From Thermoplasmata archaeon (GTDB lineage Archaea > Thermoplasmatota > Thermoplasmata > Lutacidiplasmatales > UBA184): a DNA stretch of 40,393 bases. The notes under the pieces were generated by a model. It ran no database searches. It was not told the DNA's origin and saw nothing but the letters and a program-made list of their open reading frames with translations. The DNA lies in assembly GCA_030040915.1 (NCBI GenBank), contig JASHSI010000040.1:1-40393 (forward strand), read 5' to 3'. This document shows, in pieces, positions 24,510 through 31,629 of this stretch. The position numbers were made by a program, and so were the translations under genes. Positions within the stretch are counted from its first letter, which is position 1; each line of letters begins with the position of its first letter.

Positions 24510-24566
24510 CTCCGGCCCTTTCGAGCGGCTCGATATCCCATTGCGGGGGTGCTCCAGCTCGGCCAA

Positions 24567-24593
24567 ACCGGTCCTCTCGAGGACCGGGGCCTC
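24567..24593 (+). other. 27-nt D-loop intron (about position 21/22) of tRNA-Leu
   Basis: A bulge-helix-bulge is visible. The outer helix is CTC 24558-24560 with GAG 24595-24597. The central helix is GGCC 24561-24564 with GGCC 24588-24591. Bulges are AAA 24565-24567 and TCC 24592-24594. The inner helix is CCGGTCCT 24568-24575 with AGGACCGG 24580-24587 around a CTCG loop. In the precursor the GAG pairs with the second CTC; after splicing it can pair with the D-stem CTC at 24552-24554. Confidence 0.82.
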
Positions 24594-24641
24594 CGAGGCA
24601 GGGCTTAGGACCCTGTTGCCTAGGGCATTCGCCGGTTCAAA

Positions 24642-24673
24642 GGGTGGGACGGCCCCGGCCGTCCCCCGGGAAC
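24642..24673 (+). other. 32-nt intron at position 59/60 of tRNA-Leu
   Basis: The only cut that restores TTCAAAT is after A24641 and before T24674. Bulges are AAG 24640-24642 and ACT 24672-24674. The central helix TTCA 24636-24639 with GGGA 24668-24671 has one A-G mismatch, so the motif is relaxed. The inner helix is GG 24643-24644 with CC 24666-24667, then an unpaired T, then an 8-bp stem 24646-24653 with 24658-24665. It is at the same tRNA position as the tRNA-Gln intron. Confidence 0.83.
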
Positions 24674-24731
24674 TCCGGCCCCCCGCACCTCGCCGTCGTC
24701 GATGAGCCACAGGGATCGTCGGTCCGTGGTG

Positions 24732-24737
24732 AAGGAG
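24732..24737 (+). promoter_or_regulatory. Shine-Dalgarno-like site for the PPP phosphatase
   Basis: AAGGAG lies 5 bp before TTG 24743, the only start codon in frame between the end of tRNA-Leu and the first conserved motif. It decides the start call. Confidence 0.5.
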
Positions 24738-24742
24738 ACCGT

Positions 24743-25633
24743 TTGCTCGAACCCCCCGAACTCCTCCGGCTCGAACCGGAGGCGGCCGACGAGCTCCTCG
24801 ACCGGTTGATCGCGACCGTTCCGCTGCGAAGGCCGTTCGTCGGGGTCCCGGATGCCCCCGGGACGACGGCGACGGTGTTCGGCGACACGCACGGCGACTG
24901 GCGCTCGACGCTCGCCGCGTGCACGCGCTTCCTCGCCGATCCCGGCCGCTCCTTCTTGGTGGGGCTCGGGGACTACATCGATCGGGCCCCGGCCGACTGC
25001 GGCGAAGGGTCGGTCGCGAACGCCCTCTACCTCCTCCAGCTCGCCGCCGAGTACCCCGACCGGGTCCTCCTGATCCAGGGGAACCACGAGACCCACCGGA
25101 AGATCCCGGTCCTCCCCCACGAGCTCCCGGAAGAGGTCGACCAGTTGTGGGGACCGGTGGAGGAGCGCTACTGGCGTCTCCTCGAGCTACTCGAGCGGGG
25201 CCCCCTCGCCGCGACGACGGGGAGCGGGGCGTACCTCGCCCACGGGGGATTCCCGTTGGCGCCGGGAGACGTCCCCTTCCCCCAGGAGCTCCTCGCGCCG
25301 ACCGACGATGGACTGGCCGAGGTCGTCTGGGGCGAGCCGGCGGCGAGCCGATCCCACCGGGGGTTCGTGCGGCCGTTCACCGAGGAGGAGCTCGACCGGT
25401 TCCGACGACGCAGCGGGACCTCCGTCTTCGTGCGGGGCCACGACCCGGACCTTACGGGACGGCCGATCTACCACGGGCACTGCCTGACCTTGCACACCTC
25501 GAGGCTGTACGAGCGGTTCGGCGGCGTCGTCGTCGCCCGCCTCCCGATGGGGGAGCGGGTGGAGGACTGCTCCGGGATCCAGATCGACCACCTTGAGACG
25601 GAAGGACGCAGCTACCCGGAGCCCGGCGGGTAG
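24743..25633 (+). CDS. PPP-type metallophosphatase (Ser/Thr protein phosphatase-like)
   Basis: About 296 residues from a TTG start. The three PPP metal-binding blocks are present in order: GDTHGDW (Asp48, His50), GDYIDRAP (Asp77) and GNHE (Asn114-His115-Glu116). YLAHGGFP and FVRGHD later supply the remaining histidines. The GD-x-HG, GD-x-x-DR, GNHE set is that of PP1/PP2A-like enzymes rather than general metallophosphoesterases. It probably dephosphorylates phospho-Ser/Thr proteins, though diadenosine-tetraphosphate hydrolases share the blocks. The open frame extends upstream to 24644, but that part lies in tRNA-Leu and is not coding. Confidence 0.83.
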   Translation: MLEPPELLRLEPEAADELLDRLIATVPLRRPFVGVPDAPGTTATVFGDTHGDWRSTLAACTRFLADPGRSFLVGLGDYIDRAPADCGEGSVANALYLLQLAAEYPDRVLLIQGNHETHRKIPVLPHELPEEVDQLWGPVEERYWRLLELLERGPLAATTGSGAYLAHGGFPLAPGDVPFPQELLAPTDDGLAEVVWGEPAASRSHRGFVRPFTEEELDRFRRRSGTSVFVRGHDPDLTGRPIYHGHCLTLHTSRLYERFGGVVVARLPMGERVEDCSGIQIDHLETEGRSYPEPGG

Positions 25634-25655
25634 CCGGTCCCGCGTGGCCCGATCC

Positions 25656-26237
25656 CTATCGGGAGGGGCCGCCCCCGTAGACCCGTCGCTCGGCCTCCAC
25701 GATCGCGTCGGGGCCGTCGGCGCCGACGAACTCTCCGAGCGCCTTCGCGTTCACGCGGCGGAACGCCTCCCCCCCCGCGAACCCCTCGAGGAGCCGGTCC
25801 GCCTGCTCGGGGTACCCGAGGATCCGGACGCCGGCCGAGAACGCCTCGGCGGTGTTGAGCTCGCCGACCCGGCCGAAGTGCTGGGGATTCGTCGCGAGGA
25901 GCCAGGGGAGGCGGCGCCGTTCCTTGATCCGGACCAGATCGCCCGCTCCGGGGTAGCCGCCCCGGGCCCCGAACCGGTTCCACGAACAGTCGACGCCGAG
26001 GAGGCCCCCCCGCTGCGCCGACCGCCAATCGGCCGAGGAGAGGGGGAGGTCGGCGCGTGGATCGAGGAGGACCGGCGGGGGGAACAGGCGGGCGGCGCTC
26101 CCGATCGGACGGACGAGGCCGAAGCGGACGAGCCGCCGGCCCGTGCAGGCCCGGGGGCGGTCCTCGGAGGCGAGCAGGAGGAAGAGGGGGACGCCCGCGC
26201 TAGCGGTACGGTTCCGCGTGCTCCCGGAAGATCGCAT
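25656..26237 (-). CDS. tsr3: Tsr3, rRNA aminocarboxypropyltransferase
   Basis: 193 residues. Tsr3 transfers the aminocarboxypropyl group of SAM to a hypermodified base of small-subunit rRNA in archaea and eukaryotes. Diagnostic segments are LASEDRPRACTGRRLVRFGL (N-terminal RLI-like domain, about 22-41), GLLGVDCSWNRF (about 80), RRLPWLLATNPQHFGRVGEL (DUF367 core), NTAEAFSAGVRILGY, and FRRVNAKALGEF. The ATG lies 38 nt inside the aldolase reading frame. No in-frame ATG, GTG or TTG was found between it and the first conserved residues, so the overlap seems real and the genes are co-transcribed. Confidence 0.85.
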   Translation of the reverse strand: MRSSGSTRNRTASAGVPLFLLLASEDRPRACTGRRLVRFGLVRPIGSAARLFPPPVLLDPRADLPLSSADWRSAQRGGLLGVDCSWNRFGARGGYPGAGDLVRIKERRRLPWLLATNPQHFGRVGELNTAEAFSAGVRILGYPEQADRLLEGFAGGEAFRRVNAKALGEFVGADGPDAIVEAERRVYGGGPSR

Positions 26238-27171
26238 GGACCGCCTGGGTCATCTTCAGCGCGTCCTCCCGGGGGCGCTGCCAGAGGTTCCGCCCGAAGA
26301 TGATCCCGGTCGCCCCGCCGGCCATCGACTCCCGGACCTTCTCGAGGAGCTCGGGGTCCCCGACCTTCTCCCCGCCGGAGACGAGGACGAGGGCGCGCCC
26401 GGCGCTCTCCACGACCTTCCGGAAGGCGTCGACGGGGGAAAGGTCGAGGGTGTTGTACGGCGGCGGGCTCTCCTTGTCCTTCTCCGACCGGACCGGATAG
26501 TTGAGCTTCACGATGTCCGCCCCGAGCTCGAGGGCGACCCGGGCGGCGTAGTCGACCGCCCAGAGGCTCTCCTTCCCGCCCTTCTTCGCGACGGCCTCCC
26601 CCCTCGGGTACGCCCAGACGATGACGGGCAGCCCGAGGCGCTCGGCGTCCCTCCGGACCCCGCGGAACTGCTCGAAGTCCCGGTCCTGGCTTGGCGAACC
26701 GACGTAGACCGTGTAGCCGACGGCGTCGGCGCCGAGCCGGGCGGCGTCCTCGACGGTTCCGGTGAGGGGACTGAACGCTTGGGCGTCCGACGGGATCGAG
26801 GTCTTCCCGTTGAGCTTGAGGATCAGTGGCACCTCGCCGGTGTACTCCCCGAAATACTTCTCCGCGAGGCCGATGTGGAGCGCGATCGCCGAGAACCGGC
26901 CATCGCGGGCGAGGCGGAACTGGTACTCCGGGTCGAGCGCGTCCGGGTTCGAGAAGAAGTCGACCGGACCGTGCTCGAGCCCCTGGTCGATGGGGAGCAC
27001 GAGGAGGGTGCCGCCGCCCGGTCCATGGTGGTAGAGGAGGCGCTTGAGGCGCACGAGCTTGCCGAGCGACAGGCCCATCGAGGAGAGGGCGGGTCGCCGG
27101 AACGTTCTCGCCGATGGGGCGGACGACGGGCCGGAGGTCGATCCGATCGGGCGGGCGGAAGGGGCGTCCAT
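26200..27171 (-). CDS. class I fructose-bisphosphate aldolase, DhnA type
   Basis: 323 residues from ATG 27171. Archaeal DhnA-type aldolases cleave fructose-1,6-bisphosphate through a Schiff base; relatives act in aromatic-precursor synthesis. Family segments are LLVLPIDQGLEHGPVDFF (about 55), LILKLNGKTS, LGADAVGYTVYVGS, VIVWAYPRGEAV, ADIVKLNYP (candidate Schiff-base Lys) and ATGIIFGRNLWQRP near the C-terminus. An N-terminal Ser/Pro/Ala extension of about 30 residues precedes the conserved MGLSLGKLVRL. The start could instead be ATG 27078. A TATA-like box at 27201-27208 is about 34 bp before ATG 27171 and favours the longer form. Upstream member of a pair with tsr3. Confidence 0.85.
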   Translation of the reverse strand: MDAPSARPIGSTSGPSSAPSARTFRRPALSSMGLSLGKLVRLKRLLYHHGPGGGTLLVLPIDQGLEHGPVDFFSNPDALDPEYQFRLARDGRFSAIALHIGLAEKYFGEYTGEVPLILKLNGKTSIPSDAQAFSPLTGTVEDAARLGADAVGYTVYVGSPSQDRDFEQFRGVRRDAERLGLPVIVWAYPRGEAVAKKGGKESLWAVDYAARVALELGADIVKLNYPVRSEKDKESPPPYNTLDLSPVDAFRKVVESAGRALVLVSGGEKVGDPELLEKVRESMAGGATGIIFGRNLWQRPREDALKMTQAVHAIFREHAEPYR

Positions 27172-27200
27172 CGCTCCGGTCGCCGCATCCAACGGGGCCG

Positions 27201-27252
27201 CTTTAAGGCTTGGTCAACGCGCGCGACGCTCCGCGGCGGCCGCGCCTTTATT
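27201..27252. promoter_or_regulatory. divergent promoters of aldolase and CDF transporter genes
   Basis: AGCCTTAAAG on the minus strand (27201-27210) lies about 34 bp before the aldolase ATG. CTTTATTC (27245-27252) lies about 34 bp before the CDF ATG at 27282, which also has AGGAG 9 bp ahead. Both predict leaders of only about 8-10 nt. Confidence 0.55.
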
Positions 27253-27281
27253 CGCCGCGGCCCCCGTAGGAGAGCCCCCGG

Positions 27282-28166
27282 ATGCGGTCCCAGTTCATCG
27301 TCGGCGCGACGATCGCCGTCAACGCCGTGCTGTTCGTCGCCCTTTACGCGGTCGGCACGATCACGGGGAGCCACGCGGTCCTCTCCCAGGCGGTCTACGC
27401 GATCTCCGACCTCATCGGCGCGGTCCTGCTCGCGGGGGGGTTCGTCGCCTCCCAGCTCCCGCCGGACGACCGCCATCCGTTCGGGCGGGGGAAAGAGCGG
27501 TACTTCTGGGCGTTCACCGCCTCTCTCGTCACGTTCACGGTCGCCGGCCTCCTCGTCATCGCCGACGGGCTCCAGGCGCTCGGCCATCCCGGCAACGTGA
27601 CCGACCTCCCGTTCGCGGCGCTGATCCTCGTCCTGACCGTGGGATCGAGCCTGGTCACCCTCTACGTCACGCTCCGGGAGCTCCGCCGGGAGAACACCAC
27701 CCTCCTCTCCTTCCTCGAGTCCTCCCACCTCGGGCTCAAGATCGTCTTCTACCAGGACCTCGTCTCGATCGTCGGGGCGTTCGTCGCCCTCTCGGGGATC
27801 CTCCTCGTCGACGTCACCCACCGGGACGTCTTCGACCCGTTGGCCTCGCTCGGCGTGGGGATCCTCCTGTTCATCACCGGCCTCCTCGTCGCCGCCGAAT
27901 CGCGCGAGCTCCTCGTGGGGAAGGCGATCTCCCCGGCGATCGCCCGCACCATCCTGCAGATGGTCGAGCGGGACGCGAGGGTCCGCAGGGTCCGCGGCCT
28001 CCAGTCGATGATGCTCGGGCCGGAGGACCTCCTCGTCGCTCTTCGAGTGAACTTCCAGGACGGCCTCACCACCGACCAGATCGAGGGGGCGATCGACCAG
28101 ATCTCCGCCTCCCTGCGGGAGGCGATGCCGGCGATGCGCCACCTCCTCATCGAGCCGGAATCGTAG
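27282..28166 (+). CDS. cation diffusion facilitator (CDF) metal transporter
   Basis: 294 residues. It has six membrane helices, with SHAVLSQAVYAISDLIGAVLL as helix 2, HPFGRGKERYFW in the cytosolic loop after it (the HPxGxGK motif of the family), and FYQDLVSIVGAFVAL as helix 5 with the expected acidic metal ligand. The C-terminal 85 residues form the cytosolic ferredoxin-like domain (LLVALRVNFQDGLTTDQIE). The ESSHLGLKIVFYQDL region resembles the SLC30A9-like branch. It probably exports Zn2+ or another divalent metal in exchange for protons. The metal cannot be assigned from sequence. Confidence 0.88.
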   Translation: MRSQFIVGATIAVNAVLFVALYAVGTITGSHAVLSQAVYAISDLIGAVLLAGGFVASQLPPDDRHPFGRGKERYFWAFTASLVTFTVAGLLVIADGLQALGHPGNVTDLPFAALILVLTVGSSLVTLYVTLRELRRENTTLLSFLESSHLGLKIVFYQDLVSIVGAFVALSGILLVDVTHRDVFDPLASLGVGILLFITGLLVAAESRELLVGKAISPAIARTILQMVERDARVRRVRGLQSMMLGPEDLLVALRVNFQDGLTTDQIEGAIDQISASLREAMPAMRHLLIEPES

Positions 28167-28199
28167 CCGGATCCCGGGCACCGTCGGAGGACCGGCCCG

Positions 28200-29420
28200 C
28201 TACGTGGGGGGCGCTCCGCGGAGCCGCAGGGCGGTCAGGACCACGAGACCGGCCGCGATCCCACCGAAGTAGACGTCGAGCCCGGCGGCCCCGTACGTGT
28301 CGAAGAGGGAGGTCGAGACCAAGAGGCCGATGAGCATCCCGAGGCTGATCGAGAGCGTGTACACGGCCATCGTCGTCGCCCGAGCGGTCGACCGGCTCGC
28401 GTCCGTGAGCGCCGCGAGCGCGGCCGGCCCGTAGGCGAGCGCCGGCAGGACGCTCACCCCCACGACGGCGATCGCCTCGTCGGAGACCCCCCAGGTCGCG
28501 AGCAGACCGGCCCCGGTGAGCACGCCGACGAAGCCGAGCGTCCCGGTCAGCATGAGCCGGTTCCGCCCGAACCGATCGGCGAGGCGGCCGAAGTACGGTT
28601 GCGTCGCCAGGAGGATCAATCCGCCGCCCCCGATCAGGGCCCCGAGCTCGGTCGGGGGAAGGCCGGCGGTGCTCGCGGCCCCGCCGAGGAAGACGAACAG
28701 CGTCCCGAGGAGGAGATAGATGACGAGCCAGGGAAGGGTCACGAGGAGGATCTCCCGAGCGAGCGCGGCCCGCAACAGCGTCGCGAGGTGGATCCGAGGG
28801 GCCGGGCGGGCCGGCTCCGGCCGACCCCGCAGCGAGACGAAGGCGAAGCCGAACCCGGCCGCGAGGACGCCGCCCCCGAGGATGAACATGAGGGCGAGGT
28901 CGGAGTTCGGCAGCGTGCCCAACAGCGCGAACCCGACCGCGAAGCCGAGCACCCACCCCATGAGGTTCATCGCGTCGAACCGTCCCATCTCGTAGCCGCG
29001 CACATCGGCGCCGGCCTCGTCGCCCACGAGAGCGAGGCTCGTGGTCAGGATCGCGCCACTCGCGACCCCGAACAGGAAGTTGAGGGGCCCCAGGTAGTAC
29101 GGGTCGCGCGAGATCGCGCACAGCAGCATCAACGCCGCCGCCCCGGCGATCGCCACGGTGAGCACGGGGAAGCGCCCCCGACGGTCGGCGAGCTGGCCGG
29201 AGAGGAGGACCGTCGAGAACTCCCCCGCCGGGGCGAGCGCCGAGACGAGGCCGATCGTCCCCAGGGACTCGGTCCCGAACCCGAGGCTCGTCTTGGCGAT
29301 GTACGAGGCGAAGACGCTCAGCGTGAGCCCGAAGGCGAAGCGGACGAGGAAGGTCGCCCCGAAGACGACGCGCAGCACCCGAGGGCGGTCCGCCCACGTC
29401 GGTTCGGGCGCGCCGCTCAC
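28200..29420 (-). CDS. major facilitator superfamily transporter
   Basis: 406 residues with about 12 hydrophobic helices in two halves. The MFS loop motif between helices 2 and 3 is GQLADRRGRFPVL, and its repeat in the second half is GRLADRFGRNRLM. A charged central loop (LRGRPEPARPAPRIH) separates the halves. The GTG start is 7 bp after the glyoxalase-fold gene stop, so the two are co-transcribed. The length and motifs resemble drug/proton antiporters, but the substrate is unknown. It converges with the CDF gene. Confidence 0.86.
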   Translation of the reverse strand: MSGAPEPTWADRPRVLRVVFGATFLVRFAFGLTLSVFASYIAKTSLGFGTESLGTIGLVSALAPAGEFSTVLLSGQLADRRGRFPVLTVAIAGAAALMLLCAISRDPYYLGPLNFLFGVASGAILTTSLALVGDEAGADVRGYEMGRFDAMNLMGWVLGFAVGFALLGTLPNSDLALMFILGGGVLAAGFGFAFVSLRGRPEPARPAPRIHLATLLRAALAREILLVTLPWLVIYLLLGTLFVFLGGAASTAGLPPTELGALIGGGGLILLATQPYFGRLADRFGRNRLMLTGTLGFVGVLTGAGLLATWGVSDEAIAVVGVSVLPALAYGPAALAALTDASRSTARATTMAVYTLSISLGMLIGLLVSTSLFDTYGAAGLDVYFGGIAAGLVVLTALRLRGAPPT

Positions 29421-29427
29421 GCGCGGA

Positions 29428-29820
29428 TCACCGCGATTCCCGGACGGGCCGCTCGAGGAGCTCGATCCAGACGTCGTCGGGGTCGAGCACGAAGGCGATC
29501 CGGCCGGAGCCGCCCTTCAACGAGTACGGCTCCTTGGCGACCCGCACCCCCTTCGCCCGGGCCCGGGTGAGGAAGGCGTCGAGCTCGGGGACCTCGAACG
29601 CGAGGTGGTCGAGCTGCTCGCCGGGATCGATCTCCTCCTTCCCCTCCCAGTAGGTGAGCTCGATCCGGGACCCGCTCTCCGGGTCCCGCACGAACGCGAT
29701 CTCCGCGCGGTTCTCGGGGATCGGGCGGCGGCGCTCGAACTCGAGACCCAAGACCTCCGTATAGAACGCGAGGCTTCGCTCGAGGTCCCGTACCGTGATG
29801 GAGGTGTGGGCGAACCGCAC
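29428..29820 (-). CDS. VOC-family metalloenzyme, glyoxalase I-like
   Basis: 130 residues, two beta-alpha-beta-beta-beta modules. The four metal ligands of glyoxalase I fall in place: His5 (FAHTSI), Glu54 (RIELTYW), His72 (LDHLAF) and Glu120 (WIELLE). The enzyme may isomerise the methylglyoxal-thiol adduct. Since archaea usually lack glutathione, another thiol or another VOC reaction is possible. GTG start; CCCTATACC on the minus strand (around 29856-29864) gives a short leader. Lies directly upstream of an MFS transporter in the same operon. Confidence 0.83.
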   Translation of the reverse strand: MRFAHTSITVRDLERSLAFYTEVLGLEFERRRPIPENRAEIAFVRDPESGSRIELTYWEGKEEIDPGEQLDHLAFEVPELDAFLTRARAKGVRVAKEPYSLKGGSGRIAFVLDPDDVWIELLERPVRESR

Positions 29821-29877
29821 CTTGGTCCCCGCGGGAGGTAAGCGGCGGTCCGACGGTATAGGGATTACGATACCCAG

Positions 29878-31608
29878 CTACGGGTGGCCGAAGCATACCC
29901 GGAGGGGCGAGACGCCCGGTACCTGGTCCGTTTCCACCCGGACGAAGCCGATCCGCTCGAACTGGAAGACCTGTCGGGGGGTCGCCTCGGCGAGGGCCGC
30001 CTCGCCGAGCCCGATCCGGTGGGTGCCGTCGGGGTCGAGCAACGAGACCGGGACGGCTCCGGACGCGCCGACCCACTGGACCCGGGGCAGCTTGCGGTTC
30101 TCCCGGGAAGTGAAGCGCGCCGGAACGGGACCGCTCACGGGGAGGGGGCTCGGGAGCTCGATGTTGACAAGATCCTTGAGCCGGATCTCCCCCCCGGGAT
30201 GCGCGGCGAGGTCCGAACCCGCGAGGAGGAAGCGGGGCCCGGCGGGCACGCTCCGCCGTCCGAGCTCCGGCCGGTCCGGGTGGTTCGGGAGCTCGGTCCG
30301 GGCGAGTTCGGGGGGGTAGTCCGCGACCTCCACCTCCCGAGCGTCGATCACGGCCGACCGACGGGGGGTCGTCGGGTCGATCAGCTGGCGGTTCTCCGCA
30401 TAGAGCGTCTCCGCCGGTACCTCGATGTCGGCGAGGGAGAGCCCGAAGCCGAGCGTGAAACGGCGGAGGGCCTCCGGCTCGATCCCCCGCCGGTCGAGCG
30501 AATCGATCGACCAGAGCCTCGGGTCGGCCCACCCGTCGTACTCGCCGGACCGGACCTGCTGGTAGCCCTTGCTCTTCGAGATCTTCGCCTCGGCGACCCT
30601 AAGAAGGCCCCAGTGGAGGAACGGGGGTCCGCGCTCCCCGAGGAGCTTCCAGACGAACGCTTCCATTCGGTCCTCCATCACGAGGTCCTTTCCCCGGAGG
30701 ACGTGCGTGATGCCGAGCTCGATGTCGTCGACGGCCCACGAGAACTCGAGCATCGGCCAGACCCTCCAGCGGCGGCCCACCCGCGGGTGGTCGAGGTCGC
30801 TCAGGCGGCAGAGCACACGATCCCGGAAGGCGGGGTCCGGATCCGCGAGGTCCGTACGCAATCGGAGGACCGCCTCGCCCGGCGCAAATCCTCCGTCGAG
30901 CATCTTCTGCCAGAGGTCGGCGGTCTCCCCGCCCGGCTGGGATCGTTCCGGGCAGGCGGTCCCCTTCGCCCGGTTCGCCTGCAGCGTCTCCGCGGGGCAG
31001 GTGCAGACGTACGCCCCTCCGGCGTCGATCACCCGCCGGGCCCATCGGTAGACGGTCGGCAGTCGATCGGACTTGTAGAGGACCTCGTCCGGGGGAACCC
31101 CCGCGATGTCGAGGTCGTGCCGGATGACGTCGAAGAGCTCGGGCGCGATCCGCTTCTCCTGCGACCCGACCGTGTCGTCGAAGACGAGGAGCAGGCGGCC
31201 GTGGTGGAGCCGCCGGTAGTAGTCGTTCACGTAGAGCATCCGGGCGTTGCCGATGTGCAGCGCCCCCGAGGGGAACGGTGCGAGCCGTAGGACGACCTTG
31301 CCGTCGATCGCGTCCGGAAGCTCGGGGAGCGCCCCCTCCTCGCGGCCCTTCGCCTCCCGCGGAGAGCTACGGATTGGTCCCCCAAGGCGTTCGAGCTCGG
31401 CCCGCTGGGCGTCGAGCGAGAGCGCTGCCACCTCCGAGACCACGGCGTCGATCGCCGAGCGGACCTCCGCGGACCGGCCCCGGAGCTCGGGGTTCGTTCC
31501 CAGGACCTTCGATAGGAGGGGACCGGCCGCCGCGTGGCCCCCGTGCCCGGAGGCGTTCTCAAGGGCCATGCGTCGAATCGTGCCGAGGAGCGCCGGGTCG
31601 AGGGCCAC
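29878..31608 (-). CDS. gltX: glutamyl-tRNA synthetase, archaeal type
   Basis: 576 residues, the length of archaeal GluRS. It charges tRNA-Glu, and in archaea also tRNA-Gln as a first step before amidation. The HIGH motif is APFPSGALHIGNARM (about 118), the KMSKS motif is AKISKSKGY, and THVLRGKDLVMEDRMEAF is typical of the class. The C-terminal half has the beta-barrel anticodon domain of the archaeal/eukaryotic GlnRS-like form. GTG start, about 25 bp after TTCTTAACCC on the minus strand (31629-31638), so the mRNA is probably leaderless. Confidence 0.94.
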   Translation of the reverse strand: MALDPALLGTIRRMALENASGHGGHAAAGPLLSKVLGTNPELRGRSAEVRSAIDAVVSEVAALSLDAQRAELERLGGPIRSSPREAKGREEGALPELPDAIDGKVVLRLAPFPSGALHIGNARMLYVNDYYRRLHHGRLLLVFDDTVGSQEKRIAPELFDVIRHDLDIAGVPPDEVLYKSDRLPTVYRWARRVIDAGGAYVCTCPAETLQANRAKGTACPERSQPGGETADLWQKMLDGGFAPGEAVLRLRTDLADPDPAFRDRVLCRLSDLDHPRVGRRWRVWPMLEFSWAVDDIELGITHVLRGKDLVMEDRMEAFVWKLLGERGPPFLHWGLLRVAEAKISKSKGYQQVRSGEYDGWADPRLWSIDSLDRRGIEPEALRRFTLGFGLSLADIEVPAETLYAENRQLIDPTTPRRSAVIDAREVEVADYPPELARTELPNHPDRPELGRRSVPAGPRFLLAGSDLAAHPGGEIRLKDLVNIELPSPLPVSGPVPARFTSRENRKLPRVQWVGASGAVPVSLLDPDGTHRIGLGEAALAEATPRQVFQFERIGFVRVETDQVPGVSPLRVCFGHP

Positions 31609-31629
31609 GGCGGCCCACCGACGGTCGGG

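Larger units (their letters stand above)
24543..24687 (+). tRNA. tRNA-Leu (anticodon TAG) with two introns
   Basis: Three exons, 24543-24566, 24594-24641 and 24674-24687, join to an 86-nt class II tRNA: acceptor GCGGGGG/CCCCCGC, D-stem CTC/GAG, anticodon arm CAGGG-CTTAGGA-CCCTG, variable arm TGCC-TAG-GGCA, T-arm GCCGG-TTCAAAT-CCGGC, discriminator A. The primary sequence does not fold as a tRNA until both inserts are removed. It starts 33 bp after tRNA-Gln and ends 55 bp before the phosphatase start. Confidence 0.88.

Noticed and set aside
24561-24597. Rho-independent-like terminator after tRNA-Gln
   Set aside because: The strong hairpin CCGGTCCT/AGGACCGG is the inner helix of the tRNA-Leu D-loop intron, with bulges and exon pairing that fit splicing, and no T-run follows.
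24543-24687. tRNA-Leu(TAG) as a decayed pseudogene
   Set aside because: All stems of the mature form pair perfectly and both inserts show bulge-helix-bulge features; decay would not leave every helix intact.
24644-24742. N-terminal extension of the PPP phosphatase
   Set aside because: The extra codons lie largely in the T-loop intron and 3' exon of tRNA-Leu; a Shine-Dalgarno-like site supports TTG 24743.
26823-28181. A 452-codon frame opposite the CDF transporter
   Set aside because: Shadow frame; the plus strand encodes a clear CDF protein with family motifs.
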